A stretch of 64,000 nt of DNA from NCBI GenBank assembly GCA_902800435.1, contig CADCEQ010000006.1:1-64000 (forward strand), given 5' to 3'. A program made the position numbers and the translations under genes. Source of the DNA: an uncultured Prevotellaceae bacterium. GTDB lineage: Bacteria; Bacteroidota; Bacteroidia; Bacteroidales; Bacteroidaceae. The notes under the pieces are model-generated. The model was not told the origin of the DNA, did no database searches, and saw only the letters and a program-made list of their open reading frames with translations. This document shows positions 16,717 to 24,356 of the stretch, one piece after another (positions within the stretch are counted from its first letter, which is position 1; every line of letters starts with the position of its first letter).

Positions 16717-17328
16717 TTAAAAGTTGATATAATTGGCAGTACTGTCTTTCTGTAATTCGTTCAGAGCCTGCTCCGTCTGCTTGCCTACGATGCGGTAGAC
16801 CAGCTGCTGCAGACGGGCGTCGGCGGCGATGAGTTTTTCTAAGTGTGCCGCGCTGACGCTGTCGTCGATGTTCGCCATCTCTGCTTCAAGGCGGGCAATG
16901 CATTTGGCAAGTTCTTCAGCTGCTGAGGCTGAGTCGGCTTTTGACCTTTCAGTCCCAGTGGCCTTGGTGTGGCTGGTTTTAGGCTTGGTGGGAGTGGTCT
17001 GGGCCACAACGTGTAGCTCAGATGTCTCCGTAGCAGGGGAGATGTGGCGCATTTGCCGGACGCTGTCAACAGGGGCAGTTGGCTTTTCTGCCATCACGGG
17101 CGTTTGTCCTGTCTGCCCTTGTCCGAAGTGCAGCACTATCAGCAAGAGGATGCTGGCGGCAGCGGCGATGACTGCCGTGATGTATGGCCAGTGGCGGCGT
17201 CTGGGCATCTCCCTTGTTGTCTCCATCCGCTTCATCAGTCGCTCGCTCAGGTCGGCGGGCATTGGCGGCGTGTCGGCGTATTTGCGTCGAAGAGCCTCAC
17301 GGAGGTCGGTATCTTTATAGGTGGTCAT
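16717..17328 (-). CDS. Probable membrane anti-sigma factor, 203 aa
   Basis: It has a cytoplasmic N-terminus (1-46, with an EALRRKYADTPPMPADLSERL helix region), one transmembrane segment (about 48-67, YITAVIAAAASILLLIVL), and a 135-residue outside part with a Pro/Thr-rich stretch and a helical end. This is the layout of single-pass anti-sigma factors, though no zinc-binding HxxxCxxC motif is visible. Its ATG overlaps the stop of the sigma gene by four bases (ATGA), as is common for sigma/anti-sigma pairs. The assignment rests on topology and position rather than on a domain. Confidence 0.7.
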   Translation of the reverse strand: MTTYKDTDLREALRRKYADTPPMPADLSERLMKRMETTREMPRRRHWPYITAVIAAAASILLLIVLHFGQGQTGQTPVMAEKPTAPVDSVRQMRHISPATETSELHVVAQTTPTKPKTSHTKATGTERSKADSASAAEELAKCIARLEAEMANIDDSVSAAHLEKLIAADARLQQLVYRIVGKQTEQALNELQKDSTANYINF

Positions 17329-17873
17329 ATCTTCTGGAGTTGTTTGTAGAGTTTGCGGCGTATTCGGTAGAGGCGGTTGGCCAAAGCGTGAGAGGTGGAG
17401 TCCATGATGTAAGCACAGTCATCCAGCGGTCGGTTCTCGAAGTAGTGCAGCGTCAGCAGCAGCCGTTCGTCGGGCGGCAGGTCGTCCATCATCAGCAGTA
17501 GCCGCTCTATGCGTTCCTCGCTGCCAGTGGACAGTTCGGCCTCTATCTGCTCGTCGCTAATGTCCGTCAGCCCTGACTGTGTGTCATCTATCGAGACGAT
17601 GGTCGGATGGCGTCGCTTCAGGAAGTCCAGTGTCAGACGGTAGGCGATGCGGCTGAGCCATGTGGCGAGCGAAGCCCGCTGCGGGTCGTAGCTGCCGATG
17701 TGGCTGAAGGCGCGGAGGTAGGTGTCCTGCGTCAGTTCCTCGGCATCCATCGCGTCGCCCACCTGACGGGCAATCATGGCGAAGACCTGCTGACAGTAGC
17801 GGCTCACCATCAGGCTCTGCCCCCTGGTTCCTCCGCCTTTCACGGCTTCCACTATCTGTTCGTCTGTGTTCAC
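17325..17873 (-). CDS. RNA polymerase ECF sigma factor, 182 aa
   Basis: Region 2 is about residues 20-90 (VFAMIARQVGDAMDAEELTQD, then YLRAFSHIGSYDPQRASLATWLSRIAYRLTLDFLKRR), with the DAEELTQDTYLRAF core typical of ECF sigma factors. Region 4 is about 128-178 (LMMDDLPPDERLLLTLHYFENRPLDDCAYIMDSTSHALANRLYRIRRKL), a helix-turn-helix. It heads a transcript with a membrane anti-sigma-like protein and a secreted protein, so it probably responds to an envelope signal. The long 5' region up to the tRNA terminator holds a GC-rich palindrome but no obvious -33/-7 pair, so autoregulation cannot be judged. Confidence 0.92.
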   Translation of the reverse strand: MNTDEQIVEAVKGGGTRGQSLMVSRYCQQVFAMIARQVGDAMDAEELTQDTYLRAFSHIGSYDPQRASLATWLSRIAYRLTLDFLKRRHPTIVSIDDTQSGLTDISDEQIEAELSTGSEERIERLLLMMDDLPPDERLLLTLHYFENRPLDDCAYIMDSTSHALANRLYRIRRKLYKQLQKI

Positions 17874-18038
17874 TTTGATGTTTTGTTTGAGCTGTCTCTA
17901 CTTATATATACGATTGTTCCTGGAAAATATCCCGCAAGACATGCAACTTTTTCCATTTTTCTGAGTCAAAGTGAAAGAACTCCATAGATGATGACGTGTG
18001 CGCTCCCTCGACATCGCGAGGCGCCCCCTCGCTGACGT

Positions 18039-18072
18039 CAGGCGCCATCTCATGATTATGAGGCGGCGCCTG
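18039..18072. repeat. GC-rich palindrome (GAGGCGGCGCCT family)
   Basis: CAGGCGCC (18039-18046) pairs with GGCGCCTG (18065-18072), and CTCAT (18049-18053) with ATGAG (18058-18062), around a GATT loop. A related partial copy, CGCGAGGCGCC, lies at 18015-18025. The 12-mer GAGGCGGCGCCT (18060-18071) occurs again at 56057-56068 in another palindrome. It lies between the ECF sigma gene and the tRNA terminator. Confidence 0.7.
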
Positions 18073-18087
18073 GGTAGGGGGTACAAA

Positions 18088-18126
18088 GAAAATTCCCGCT
18101 TGGGGCGAAAAAGCCTTACGCGGGAA
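18088..18126 (-). terminator. Terminator of tRNA-Phe
   Basis: On the minus strand TTCCCGC (18126-18120) pairs with GCGGGAA (18099-18093), with a second nested stem (AAGGC/GCCCC-like) in the loop, followed by TTTTCTTTG. It begins 17 bases after the tRNA 3' end. Confidence 0.7.
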
Positions 18127-18142
18127 CCAATGAAAGGAGGAG

Positions 18143-18215
18143 TGGTACCTCCAGGAATCGAACCGGGGACACACGGATTTTCAGTCCGATGCTCTACCAA
18201 CTGAGCTAAGGCACC
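18143..18215 (-). tRNA. tRNA-Phe (anticodon GAA)
   Basis: The minus strand reads GGTGCCTTAGCTCAGTTGGT at the 5' end, with acceptor stem GGTGCCT paired to AGGTACC (one G-U), D-arm, anticodon loop CTGAAAA (GAA, phenylalanine), T-arm CCGGTTCGATTCCTGG and discriminator A. The length is 73 bases and CCA is not encoded. It has its own promoter upstream and hairpin downstream. Confidence 0.97.
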
Positions 18216-18249
18216 ATTGTGTCACTAACGTTCCTTTCGTTTGCGGGTG

Positions 18250-18281
18250 CAAAGGTACGAAGATTTTTTCGTTTCTGCAAA
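18250..18281 (-). promoter_or_regulatory. Promoter of tRNA-Phe
   Basis: On the minus strand TTTG (18281-18278), exactly 20 bases, then TACCTTTG (18257-18250) match the Bacteroidota consensus. Transcription should start about 30 bases before the mature 5' end at 18215. Confidence 0.8.
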
Positions 18282-18332
18282 TTTTTCCGCAATTATTTTC
18301 GAAAAAAGTTGCGGCTGGCCTCTTTTCCACCC

Positions 18333-18635
18333 TTAAAGGATGGTAAAGAGGTTGTAGAAGCCGGTCATCTGGAACACTTTCTTGATTTCGTCGTTGATAT
18401 TCTTGACGACGACCTTTCCGCCCTTGGCCGTGGTTTCCTTGCGCAGGGCGAGAAACAGGCGTAGGCCGGAGCTGCTGATGTACTCGAGTTTGGTGCAGTC
18501 GAGGGTAATCTCCTTGTCGGCATTCTCAGTCAGTTCAACGATGTCCTGCTGGGCCTTGATGGCAGCAGGGGTGTCGAGGCGGCCATCGAACGATGCGACA
18601 TATCCGCCATTCTCTTCTCTGATGTCTATTGTCAT
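18333..18635 (-). CDS. STAS-domain anti-sigma factor antagonist, 100 aa
   Basis: A single STAS domain (SpoIIAA/RsbV type). It starts with a beta-strand pair (DIREENGGYVASFDGRLD), then EITLDCTKLEYISSSGLRLFL carries the Ser-Gly (56-57) where the regulatory serine is phosphorylated in this family. Length 100 is typical. It lies 18 bases downstream of the ATP-binding kinase-like gene, so the two are cotranscribed and should form a partner-switching pair. No PP2C phosphatase or SigB-like sigma factor is beside them; the ECF sigma gene is beyond the tRNA and in a separate transcript. Confidence 0.9.
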   Translation of the reverse strand: MTIDIREENGGYVASFDGRLDTPAAIKAQQDIVELTENADKEITLDCTKLEYISSSGLRLFLALRKETTAKGGKVVVKNINDEIKKVFQMTGFYNLFTIL

Positions 18636-18653
18636 AATGGTGAAATTATTATG

Positions 18654-19094
18654 TTAGCTTTCGTTGTTAATATTCTTTTTCAGTGTCAGGATGTTTCTGT
18701 CGTTGCTACGCTCATAGCTCATGACGTCCATGATGTGGCGGGTGAGGAAGATGCCCAGTCCGCCGATGTTGCGCTTCTCGAGGGGCAGCGTGGTGTCGAC
18801 GTCTTTCATGGCCGTGGGGTCGAAGGGTATGCCTTGGTCGGTGATGACGAAGGTGACTGTGCTCTCGTCGGTGCGTGCATCGATGCTGACGCTGCCGGCC
18901 ATGCCGTCGGGGTAGGCATAGTCCATGACGTTGACCACGGCTTCCTCGAGGGCGAGGTTCAGACTCATGGTCTTCTCCATGCCGATGCCGGCCTCCTCGC
19001 AGAACGATTCAAGGAACTCGCTCAGCTGGGGGATGGTGTTGACATCGTTGGGCAGTGTCAGGCTGCGCTGTAGGCGTACGAGATTCATGGGCAA
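18654..19094 (-). CDS. RsbW/SpoIIAB-like ATP-binding regulator (HATPase), 146 aa
   Basis: A GHKL ATPase domain is visible: N-box NLALEEAVVNVMDYAY (46-61), G1 box DQGIPFDP (86-93) and G2 box GGLGIFLTRHI. These serine kinases phosphorylate a STAS antagonist and sequester a sigma factor or another target. The partner STAS gene follows by 18 bases. The start may be ATG 19094 or the internal ATG at 19088 (MNLVRLQRS). The gene begins six bases after the stop of the decarboxylase beta subunit, so it sits at the end of the sodium-pump operon. That could tie the switch to the same transcript, although the target is unknown. Confidence 0.88.
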   Translation of the reverse strand: MPMNLVRLQRSLTLPNDVNTIPQLSEFLESFCEEAGIGMEKTMSLNLALEEAVVNVMDYAYPDGMAGSVSIDARTDESTVTFVITDQGIPFDPTAMKDVDTTLPLEKRNIGGLGIFLTRHIMDVMSYERSNDRNILTLKKNINNES

Positions 19095-19100
19095 TGGGGG

Positions 19101-20258
19101 TTATGACAGGAATCCGAGCAGGGCACCGGCAGCTACTGCCGAGCCGATGACGCCGGCCACGTTGGGACCCATGGCGTGCATGAGCAGGAAGTTGTGGCGG
19201 TCGTACTCTAGTCCTAGGTTGTTGGAGATGCGGGCGGCCATGGGCACTGCCGAGACGCCTGCGTTGCCAATGAGGGGATTGAGCTTCTTGTCCTTGGGCA
19301 GGAACAGGTTCATCACCTTGACGAAGCAGACGCCGGAGGCCGTAGCGATGGCGAAGGCGAAGGCGCCGATGATGAAGATGAAGACGGTGTTCATGGTGAG
19401 GAACTCGGAGGCCTGCGTGGAGCAGCCCACGGTGAGTCCGAGAAGCATGACGACGATGTCGTTCAGAGCGGCGCCGGCGGTCTTGGCCAGGCGGGTGGTC
19501 TTACCCGACTCCTTCAGCAGGTTGCCGAAGAAGAGCATGCCGAGCAGGGGAAGACCGCTGGGGACGATGAACGTGGTGAGCAGCAGTCCGATGATGGGGA
19601 AGAGGATGCGCTCGGTCTGCGAGACGCTGCGGGCGGGCTTCATCTTGATGGTGCGCTCCTTCTGGGTGGTGAGCAGTCGCATGAGGGGCGGCTGGATCAG
19701 CGGCACCAGTGCCATGTACGAGTAAGCGCAGACGGCGATGGCTCCCATGAGGTTGGGCGCGAGCTTCGACGACAGGAAGATGGCCGTGGGACCGTCGGCA
19801 CCGCCGATGATGGCGATACCGGCTGCCTGCGACGGCTCGAAGCCTAAGGCCAATGCCACCATATAGGCTCCGAAGATGCCGAACTGAGCAGCGGCGCCGA
19901 TGAGCATGAGCTTCGGATTGGCCAGCAGGGCCGTGAAGTCGGTCATCGCTCCGATGCCGAGGAAGATGAGCGGCGGGTACCAGCCCTGGCGCACGCCTTG
20001 GTAAAAGATGTTCAGCACGGAGTTGTCCTCGTAGAGGCCTATCTCCAGTCCGGCGTCGGCGCGGAAGGGTATGTTGCCGAGGATGATGCCCAGTCCGATG
20101 GGGACGAGCAGCAGCGGTTCGAAGTCTTTCTTGATGGCGAGCCAGATGAAGAAGGCGCCAACCGCTATCATAATGAGGTTGCCCACGGTGGCGTTGGCAA
20201 ACGCCGTGTAGGTGAGGAACTCATTGAAGTTCTGTATGATAAACTGTCCAAGGTCCAT
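19101..20258 (-). CDS. Sodium-translocating decarboxylase beta subunit (OadB/MmdB/GcdB family), 385 aa
   Basis: A multi-pass membrane protein of the family's usual length (about 380-430). Conserved parts are FLGIGAMTDFTALLANP near residue 100, AIIGGADGPTAIFLSSKLAP (the ion-path signature containing the sodium-binding Asp of GADGP), and the C-terminal NAGVSAVPMAARISN and MHAMGPNVAGVIGSA. It catalyses decarboxylation of carboxybiotin coupled to sodium export. With the biotin-carrier and gamma genes upstream and mutA/mutB 4 kb away, methylmalonyl-CoA decarboxylase is the likely complex. An oxaloacetate or glutaconyl-CoA enzyme cannot be excluded without the alpha subunit. Confidence 0.92.
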   Translation of the reverse strand: MDLGQFIIQNFNEFLTYTAFANATVGNLIMIAVGAFFIWLAIKKDFEPLLLVPIGLGIILGNIPFRADAGLEIGLYEDNSVLNIFYQGVRQGWYPPLIFLGIGAMTDFTALLANPKLMLIGAAAQFGIFGAYMVALALGFEPSQAAGIAIIGGADGPTAIFLSSKLAPNLMGAIAVCAYSYMALVPLIQPPLMRLLTTQKERTIKMKPARSVSQTERILFPIIGLLLTTFIVPSGLPLLGMLFFGNLLKESGKTTRLAKTAGAALNDIVVMLLGLTVGCSTQASEFLTMNTVFIFIIGAFAFAIATASGVCFVKVMNLFLPKDKKLNPLIGNAGVSAVPMAARISNNLGLEYDRHNFLLMHAMGPNVAGVIGSAVAAGALLGFLS

Positions 20259-20293
20259 AACTTTTCACTTTTCACTTATCACTTTTCACTTCT
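20259..20293. repeat. Intergenic TTTTCACTT tandem repeat
   Basis: Four imperfect copies of TTTTCACTT(T/A) fill the gap between the beta-subunit and biotin-carrier genes. The same unit in the opposite orientation lies in frame at 6754-6783. It separates two genes of one operon and shows no promoter. Confidence 0.65.
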
Positions 20294-20752
20294 TCATCCG
20301 ATGGTCAGGAGCACGGAGCCTTCCATGACGGTCTCGCCGGGCTTGACGGTGATGGAGGTGACGGTGCCGGCATACTCGGCCTCGATGTTGTTCTGCATCT
20401 TCATGGCCTCGAGCACGAGCACGATGTCGCCGACGCTGACCTGCTGGCCGATGCTGACCTTGATGTCGGTCACAGTGCCGGGCAGCGGAGCCTTGACGGC
20501 ATTGCCGGCACCGGCGGGGGCTGCGGCTTGGGCCGGTGCAGGGGCTACGGCCGGAGCGGGCGTGGGAGCCACGGGCTTCGGGGCCTCTACCTTCGGGCGG
20601 GCCATGGTGGGATGCTTGGCGGCGTTGATGGGCTTCTGCATCTCTACTTCGAACGGTATGCCGTTCACGTTTACTTTCGCGATGTTGCCTTCTACTTCTT
20701 CGATTTCTACTTCGTAGTCGACACCCTGTACTTTATATTGATACTTGTTCAT
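20294..20752 (-). CDS. Biotin carrier subunit of the decarboxylase, 152 aa
   Basis: The N-terminal 50 residues are a small beta/alpha part (YQYKVQGVDYEVEIEEVEG). A flexible Pro/Ala linker follows (about 53-85, PKPVAPTPAPAVAPAPAQ). The biotinyl domain (88-152) contains VLVLEAMKMQN with the biotinylated Lys at 118, and GETVMEGSVLLTIG at the end. It carries CO2 as carboxybiotin from the carboxyltransferase to the membrane beta subunit. It sits between the gamma and beta genes, the usual operon order in Bacteroidota. Confidence 0.92.
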   Translation of the reverse strand: MNKYQYKVQGVDYEVEIEEVEGNIAKVNVNGIPFEVEMQKPINAAKHPTMARPKVEAPKPVAPTPAPAVAPAPAQAAAPAGAGNAVKAPLPGTVTDIKVSIGQQVSVGDIVLVLEAMKMQNNIEAEYAGTVTSITVKPGETVMEGSVLLTIG

Positions 20753-20808
20753 CTCTGTAATTTTCGATTTACGGATTTTCGATTTTCGATTTCTTCACTT
20801 CCCACTTC
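20753..20808. repeat. Intergenic ATTTTCGATTT tandem repeat
   Basis: Copies of ATTTTCGATTT(A/C) and CACTTCCCACTTCTC fill the spacer between the biotin-carrier and gamma genes. Related copies lie at about 84-100 and 7433-7452. No coding potential. Confidence 0.6.
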
Positions 20809-21777
20809 TCAAACGTGGAACTGGGTCATCTGGTGGAACTCGTCGTTCCAGGGCGAAGAGGACTTCTGCTTGATGGTGATGACGCCCGACTCCACGTCGT
20901 GGACGTCGTCCTCATACTGCTTCAGCGCCATGCCGATTACTGCCATGTAGACTTCCTTGTCAATACCCTTCGTCTTGAGGCCCTCCTGCAGGATGACGCC
21001 CGTCTTGTGGACGGTCTCTGCCGTCTTCTCCACGGTCTTGGTAATGGGCTTGATGGGCTGCGCGTTAGCTACCTTCTTGGCGGTCTCCATGTGGCGCATG
21101 AGCATGCCAAAGAGGGTGAAGAACAGGAACAGCACGGCCAGACAGGTGAACACGATGCCCATGGCCAGCAGGGTGATGCCGAAGCCGTGGGGGTCCTCAC
21201 GCTTCAGCTTGGCGTCCTTCGTCTCGTCGGTCTTGATGAAGTTCTCGGTGCCGGGCGTGACGTTCTGGGCCGACTTCACCGCCCACTTCTTGCCCTGGCG
21301 GGCAAACGACTGGTCGGCGGCCAGTGCAGGCACGGTGACGGAGTCGATCAGCTCGACGGCATTGCCGTTGTAGAGAGCTATCCATACGGGCTCCGACATG
21401 GGAACCTTCAGCGAGAGGTGCAGCTTGCCCCGGGCGGGGTTGGAGCCGGTGAAGAATACTATGTGCTGCCGGCCGCCAAGGCTGGTGCGGGCGTCGCCCG
21501 AGGGGATGACGCTCATGCGCTTGATGCGGTCGGGCACGCTCATCTGCTGGTCGAGCACGCTGCGGTCGGTCGTCAGGTACATGCCGCGGATGTTGTAGGT
21601 GGTGAACGATGTGTTCTCCAGCTCTATCCACGCCTCGTGCTCGCCAAATTCGTCAAGGATGCTGGCGGTGTTATTGGTCAGCACCTCGTTGATGACGATG
21701 TTCTTGGCTCCCTGGCCGAACACCGTCGAGGCTCCCGACAGCAGCAACGCGCCGCAAAGTAATCCGAATTTATTCAT
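20809..21777 (-). CDS. OadG-type gamma subunit fused to an N-terminal lamin-tail-like domain, 322 aa
   Basis: Residues 1-22 are a signal peptide (MNKFGLLCGALLLSGASTVFGQ). Residues 25-165 resemble a lamin-tail (LTD) beta-sandwich: IVINEVLTNNTASILDEFGE, HEAWIELENTSF, YLTTDRSV, GNAVELIDSVTV. Residues 199-227 form one transmembrane helix (FGITLLAMGIVFTCLAVLFLFF), which with the following charged tail is the OadG signature; ordinary gamma subunits are about 80-100 residues. The C-terminal tail (DKEVYMAVIGMALKQYEDD and WNDEFHQMTQF) matches the end regions of Bacteroidota OadG proteins. The LTD should face the periplasm. Its role in a sodium pump is unknown. Confidence 0.85.
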   Translation of the reverse strand: MNKFGLLCGALLLSGASTVFGQGAKNIVINEVLTNNTASILDEFGEHEAWIELENTSFTTYNIRGMYLTTDRSVLDQQMSVPDRIKRMSVIPSGDARTSLGGRQHIVFFTGSNPARGKLHLSLKVPMSEPVWIALYNGNAVELIDSVTVPALAADQSFARQGKKWAVKSAQNVTPGTENFIKTDETKDAKLKREDPHGFGITLLAMGIVFTCLAVLFLFFTLFGMLMRHMETAKKVANAQPIKPITKTVEKTAETVHKTGVILQEGLKTKGIDKEVYMAVIGMALKQYEDDVHDVESGVITIKQKSSSPWNDEFHQMTQFHV

Positions 21778-21803
21778 TGTCGTGTATTATTATTTTATTT
21801 TCG

Positions 21804-23495
21804 TTATCCACAGAAGAAGAGGACCACCAGCTGCGCCGTCAGTATTCGGAGGAACATCGACAGAGGGTAGACTGTCGAGTAGCCCAGTGCCGGGGCATCC
21901 TTCGAGCAGATGCTGTTGGCGTAGGCCAGTGCGGGCGGGTCGGTGTAGCTGCCGGCCACCATGCCGGCTATGGTGAAGTAATTGAACTTGAACTTCAGAC
22001 GGGCTATCGGGCCGACAATCAGGATGGGGATGACGGTAATGAGGAAGCCGGTCAGCACGTAGTAGAGACCGTTGCCCTGGACGACCGTCTCGAAGAACGA
22101 GGCGCCCGCCTTGATGCCCACCGAGGCCAGGAAGAGCACCAGTCCAATCTCGCGCAGCATCATGTTGGCCGACGTCGAGGTGTAGGTCACGAGCTTTATC
22201 TTGTAGCCGTAGCGGCCGATGAGGATGGCGATGATGAGCGGACCGCCGGCCAGACCGAGCTTCAGGGGTACGGGCATGCCGGGGATGGCGATGGGCAGCG
22301 AGCCGAAGAGCAGACCGAGGAAGATGCCGACGAAGATGGTGGCAATGTTCGGCGCGTCGAGTCGGCGCACGGAGTTGCCCATCTTGTTGGCCACGCGGTC
22401 GACGGCGTCCTCAGGTCCCACGACCATAATCCTGTCGCCCACCTGGAGGGGCAGCGATGCCGACGCGAAGAGGTCCATGCCGTGGCGCGTCAGTCGGGTG
22501 ACGTTGACGCCGTGAACGCTCGAGAAGTGCATCGAGGCCAGCGTCTTGCCGTTGATGGCGGGGTTGGTGACGAGTATACGCTTCGACACCAGCGGCTGGT
22601 CCTGCTGCTCGAAGTCGATGTCGAGCTTCGGGCCTATGAAGGCGGTAATGGCTTCCTGGTCGGCCTCGGCACAGACGATGAGCATCTGGTCGCCCAGGTG
22701 GAATATCGTGTCGCGGTTGGGAATCGACAACTCGCCGTCGTGGACGATGCGCGACACCACGAAGTCGCGGTTCAGGAAGTCGTGAACCTGTAGCAGCGTC
22801 TTGCCCTCGAGGTACTTGTTCGTCACCTCTAAGTGCATCTTGTAGGGTTTCTTGGCTACGTTGTTGCCTTCTTCTTCGGCCAGGGCCTGCTCTTCCTTCT
22901 CGAGTTTCACCTTGCAGATATACCTTATTAATATGGTGGCGCCGATAATGCCCAGCACGCCGAGCGGATAGGCACAGGCATAGGCCGAGGCTATCGGCGG
23001 GGCGTCGGAGCCGAACACCGTGCTCAGCGCCTCGTTGGCGGCACCGAGACCCGGCGTGTTGGTGACGGCACCGTAGAGCGTGCCGACCATCATGGGCAGC
23101 GACGTCTTGTCGGAGGTGTCGAAGAAGATGAAGTAGCAGGCAAACATCACGGCGATGTTCAGCAGAATGGCTGTGGTGGCCAGACCGTTGAGCTTGACAC
23201 CGGCCGTGCCGAAGCTCTCGAAGAAGCCCGGACCGACCTGCAAGCCTATCATGAAGACAAACAGGATAAGTCCGAAGTCCTGGACGAACGTCAGGATGTC
23301 GGTAGGAGCCGTGAAACCGATGTGACCGGCCACAATGCCGGCGAAGAGTACGAACGTGACGCCGAGCGAGATGCCGAAGATCTTGATCTTTCCGAGGTAG
23401 ACACCCACGGCGATGACTACAGCATAGAGCAATGCAATATGGGCGACAGAATCTGTCGTCGTAAACAAGTCCTTAAGCCAATGAAATGATTCCAT
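21804..23495 (-). CDS. YidE/AspT-family antiporter with two TrkA-C domains, 563 aa
   Basis: There are two membrane halves of about five helices each (residues 15-195 and 385-563), with duplicated signatures such as [13 protein letters not shown] and [14 protein letters not shown], and [11 protein letters not shown] and [13 protein letters not shown]. Between them are two cytosolic TrkA-C domains (about 215-290 and 300-380), which bind ligands or ions. The family includes the aspartate:alanine exchanger; the substrate here is not determinable. It lies 26 bases upstream of the OadG fusion on the same strand, in the position where the decarboxylase alpha subunit is often found. An exchanged organic acid or amino acid would fit the decarboxylation context, but that is inference. 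Confidence 0.85.
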   Translation of the reverse strand: MESFHWLKDLFTTTDSVAHIALLYAVVIAVGVYLGKIKIFGISLGVTFVLFAGIVAGHIGFTAPTDILTFVQDFGLILFVFMIGLQVGPGFFESFGTAGVKLNGLATTAILLNIAVMFACYFIFFDTSDKTSLPMMVGTLYGAVTNTPGLGAANEALSTVFGSDAPPIASAYACAYPLGVLGIIGATILIRYICKVKLEKEEQALAEEEGNNVAKKPYKMHLEVTNKYLEGKTLLQVHDFLNRDFVVSRIVHDGELSIPNRDTIFHLGDQMLIVCAEADQEAITAFIGPKLDIDFEQQDQPLVSKRILVTNPAINGKTLASMHFSSVHGVNVTRLTRHGMDLFASASLPLQVGDRIMVVGPEDAVDRVANKMGNSVRRLDAPNIATIFVGIFLGLLFGSLPIAIPGMPVPLKLGLAGGPLIIAILIGRYGYKIKLVTYTSTSANMMLREIGLVLFLASVGIKAGASFFETVVQGNGLYYVLTGFLITVIPILIVGPIARLKFKFNYFTIAGMVAGSYTDPPALAYANSICSKDAPALGYSTVYPLSMFLRILTAQLVVLFFCG

Positions 23496-23519
23496 AACAC
23501 ACTATAGCGAATTGCGGTG

Positions 23520-23527
23520 CAAAGGTA
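23520..23527 (-). promoter_or_regulatory. Promoter -7 box for the transporter/decarboxylase operon
   Basis: The minus strand reads TACCTTTGCACC across 23527-23516. A TTTG lies 23 bases upstream (23554-23551), slightly too far, so the -33 element is uncertain. The position, about 25 bases before the transporter ATG, suits a promoter for the genes down to 18333. Confidence 0.55.
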
Positions 23528-23586
23528 GCAAGAAAATGGCACAAAAGCGCCAAAATTGTGCAAGTATTTTCTTGCTTTTATATTCT

Positions 23587-24216
23587 TTAACGTTCAAAGT
23601 GCTGATAGTCCTTGAGCGAGCGCCACGAACCGCCCCACGTAAAGCCGTGCTTTACGAACAGGCGGTAGCACAAATCGTTCCTGTCAATCATGAAACGCTG
23701 CCTGCGGTTGCGGTTGACGTATTTCCCTGCCGTGGCCGGCTGTACCGAGGTGGTGCCGTCAGCCAGTCGCCTGACGCAGGGGTTGTAGAGCGGGTTGATG
23801 TCGATGGCCAGTCCCTGCGAATGCTTCGAGAGTTTCTTGGAGCCGGCAATGGGGCGGTAGTTGAAGCAGCTGGTGTTGTTGGCCCTCATCGAGCGTTCGT
23901 CGTCGGCGTCATAGTCGTCAATCAACTGCATCCGCTCTATCGGATATTTATGCTCATACAACTCTTGAAATATTTCCTTCAAGTCATTGGCAATCATTTT
24001 ATTACACACAATCTCGCCGACACAGACATTGCCCTTCCCGTCGTAGTGCGACAGCTGCAGGTAGCGCAGCTGGGAGCGCGAAACGGTGCAGCCGTCCTTA
24101 TACGACTTGCCCTGCATCCGCTGGAACACAGCATCGCTCAGCGTGTCGACGGTGAACGTCTGGCCGCTCACCGTCAGCGAGGCTAACCACAGCATCAGAC
24201 AGACGATTCTCTTCAT
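23587..24216 (-). CDS. Exported M15-family peptidoglycan peptidase, 209 aa
   Basis: The signal peptide is residues 1-18 (MKRIVCLMLWLASLTVSG). The M15 zinc site is visible as SKHSQGLAIDINP (His132 and Asp139) and the C-terminal DYQHFE (His206), matching the HxxxxxxD...H pattern of D-Ala-D-Ala carboxypeptidases and CwlK/VanY-like L,D- or D,D-peptidases. Ordered segments GEIVCNKMIANDLKEIF and IDDYDADDERSMRANNTSCFNYR are typical of this family. It should trim peptidoglycan peptides in the periplasm. It is transcribed away from mutA; TAACTTTG on the minus strand at 24232-24225 may be its -7 box. Confidence 0.88.
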   Translation of the reverse strand: MKRIVCLMLWLASLTVSGQTFTVDTLSDAVFQRMQGKSYKDGCTVSRSQLRYLQLSHYDGKGNVCVGEIVCNKMIANDLKEIFQELYEHKYPIERMQLIDDYDADDERSMRANNTSCFNYRPIAGSKKLSKHSQGLAIDINPLYNPCVRRLADGTTSVQPATAGKYVNRNRRQRFMIDRNDLCYRLFVKHGFTWGGSWRSLKDYQHFER

Positions 24217-24275
24217 TTCGGTTGCAAAGTTACGAATAATCTTTGTATAAAACTATAATATTTACTAAAAACTTC

Positions 24276-24305
24276 TTTAGAGTTCGGAAAAAGTTTGTAT
24301 CTTTG
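24276..24305 (+). promoter_or_regulatory. Promoter of mutA-mutB
   Basis: TATCTTTG at 24298-24305 followed by CAC is a perfect -7 element. The -33 position reads TTTA (24276-24279) with an 18-base spacer. The bases after it, GAGTTCGG, match GAGTxTCGG at the same position in the promoters at 549 and 5898. The leader to ATG 24357 is about 45 bases. Confidence 0.65.
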
Positions 24306-24356
24306 CACATTATTTCGAGTTACTACACAACTTATATAATAATTAATACACAAACT

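Noticed and set aside
17902..18200. Frames overlapping tRNA-Phe and its terminator
   Set aside because: Both minus-strand frames here translate structured RNA sequence and have no homologue-like features.
24243..24356. N-terminal extension of MutA
   Set aside because: The 38 extra codons cover the TATCTTTG promoter; MSNNKEKL at 24357 fits known MutA starts.
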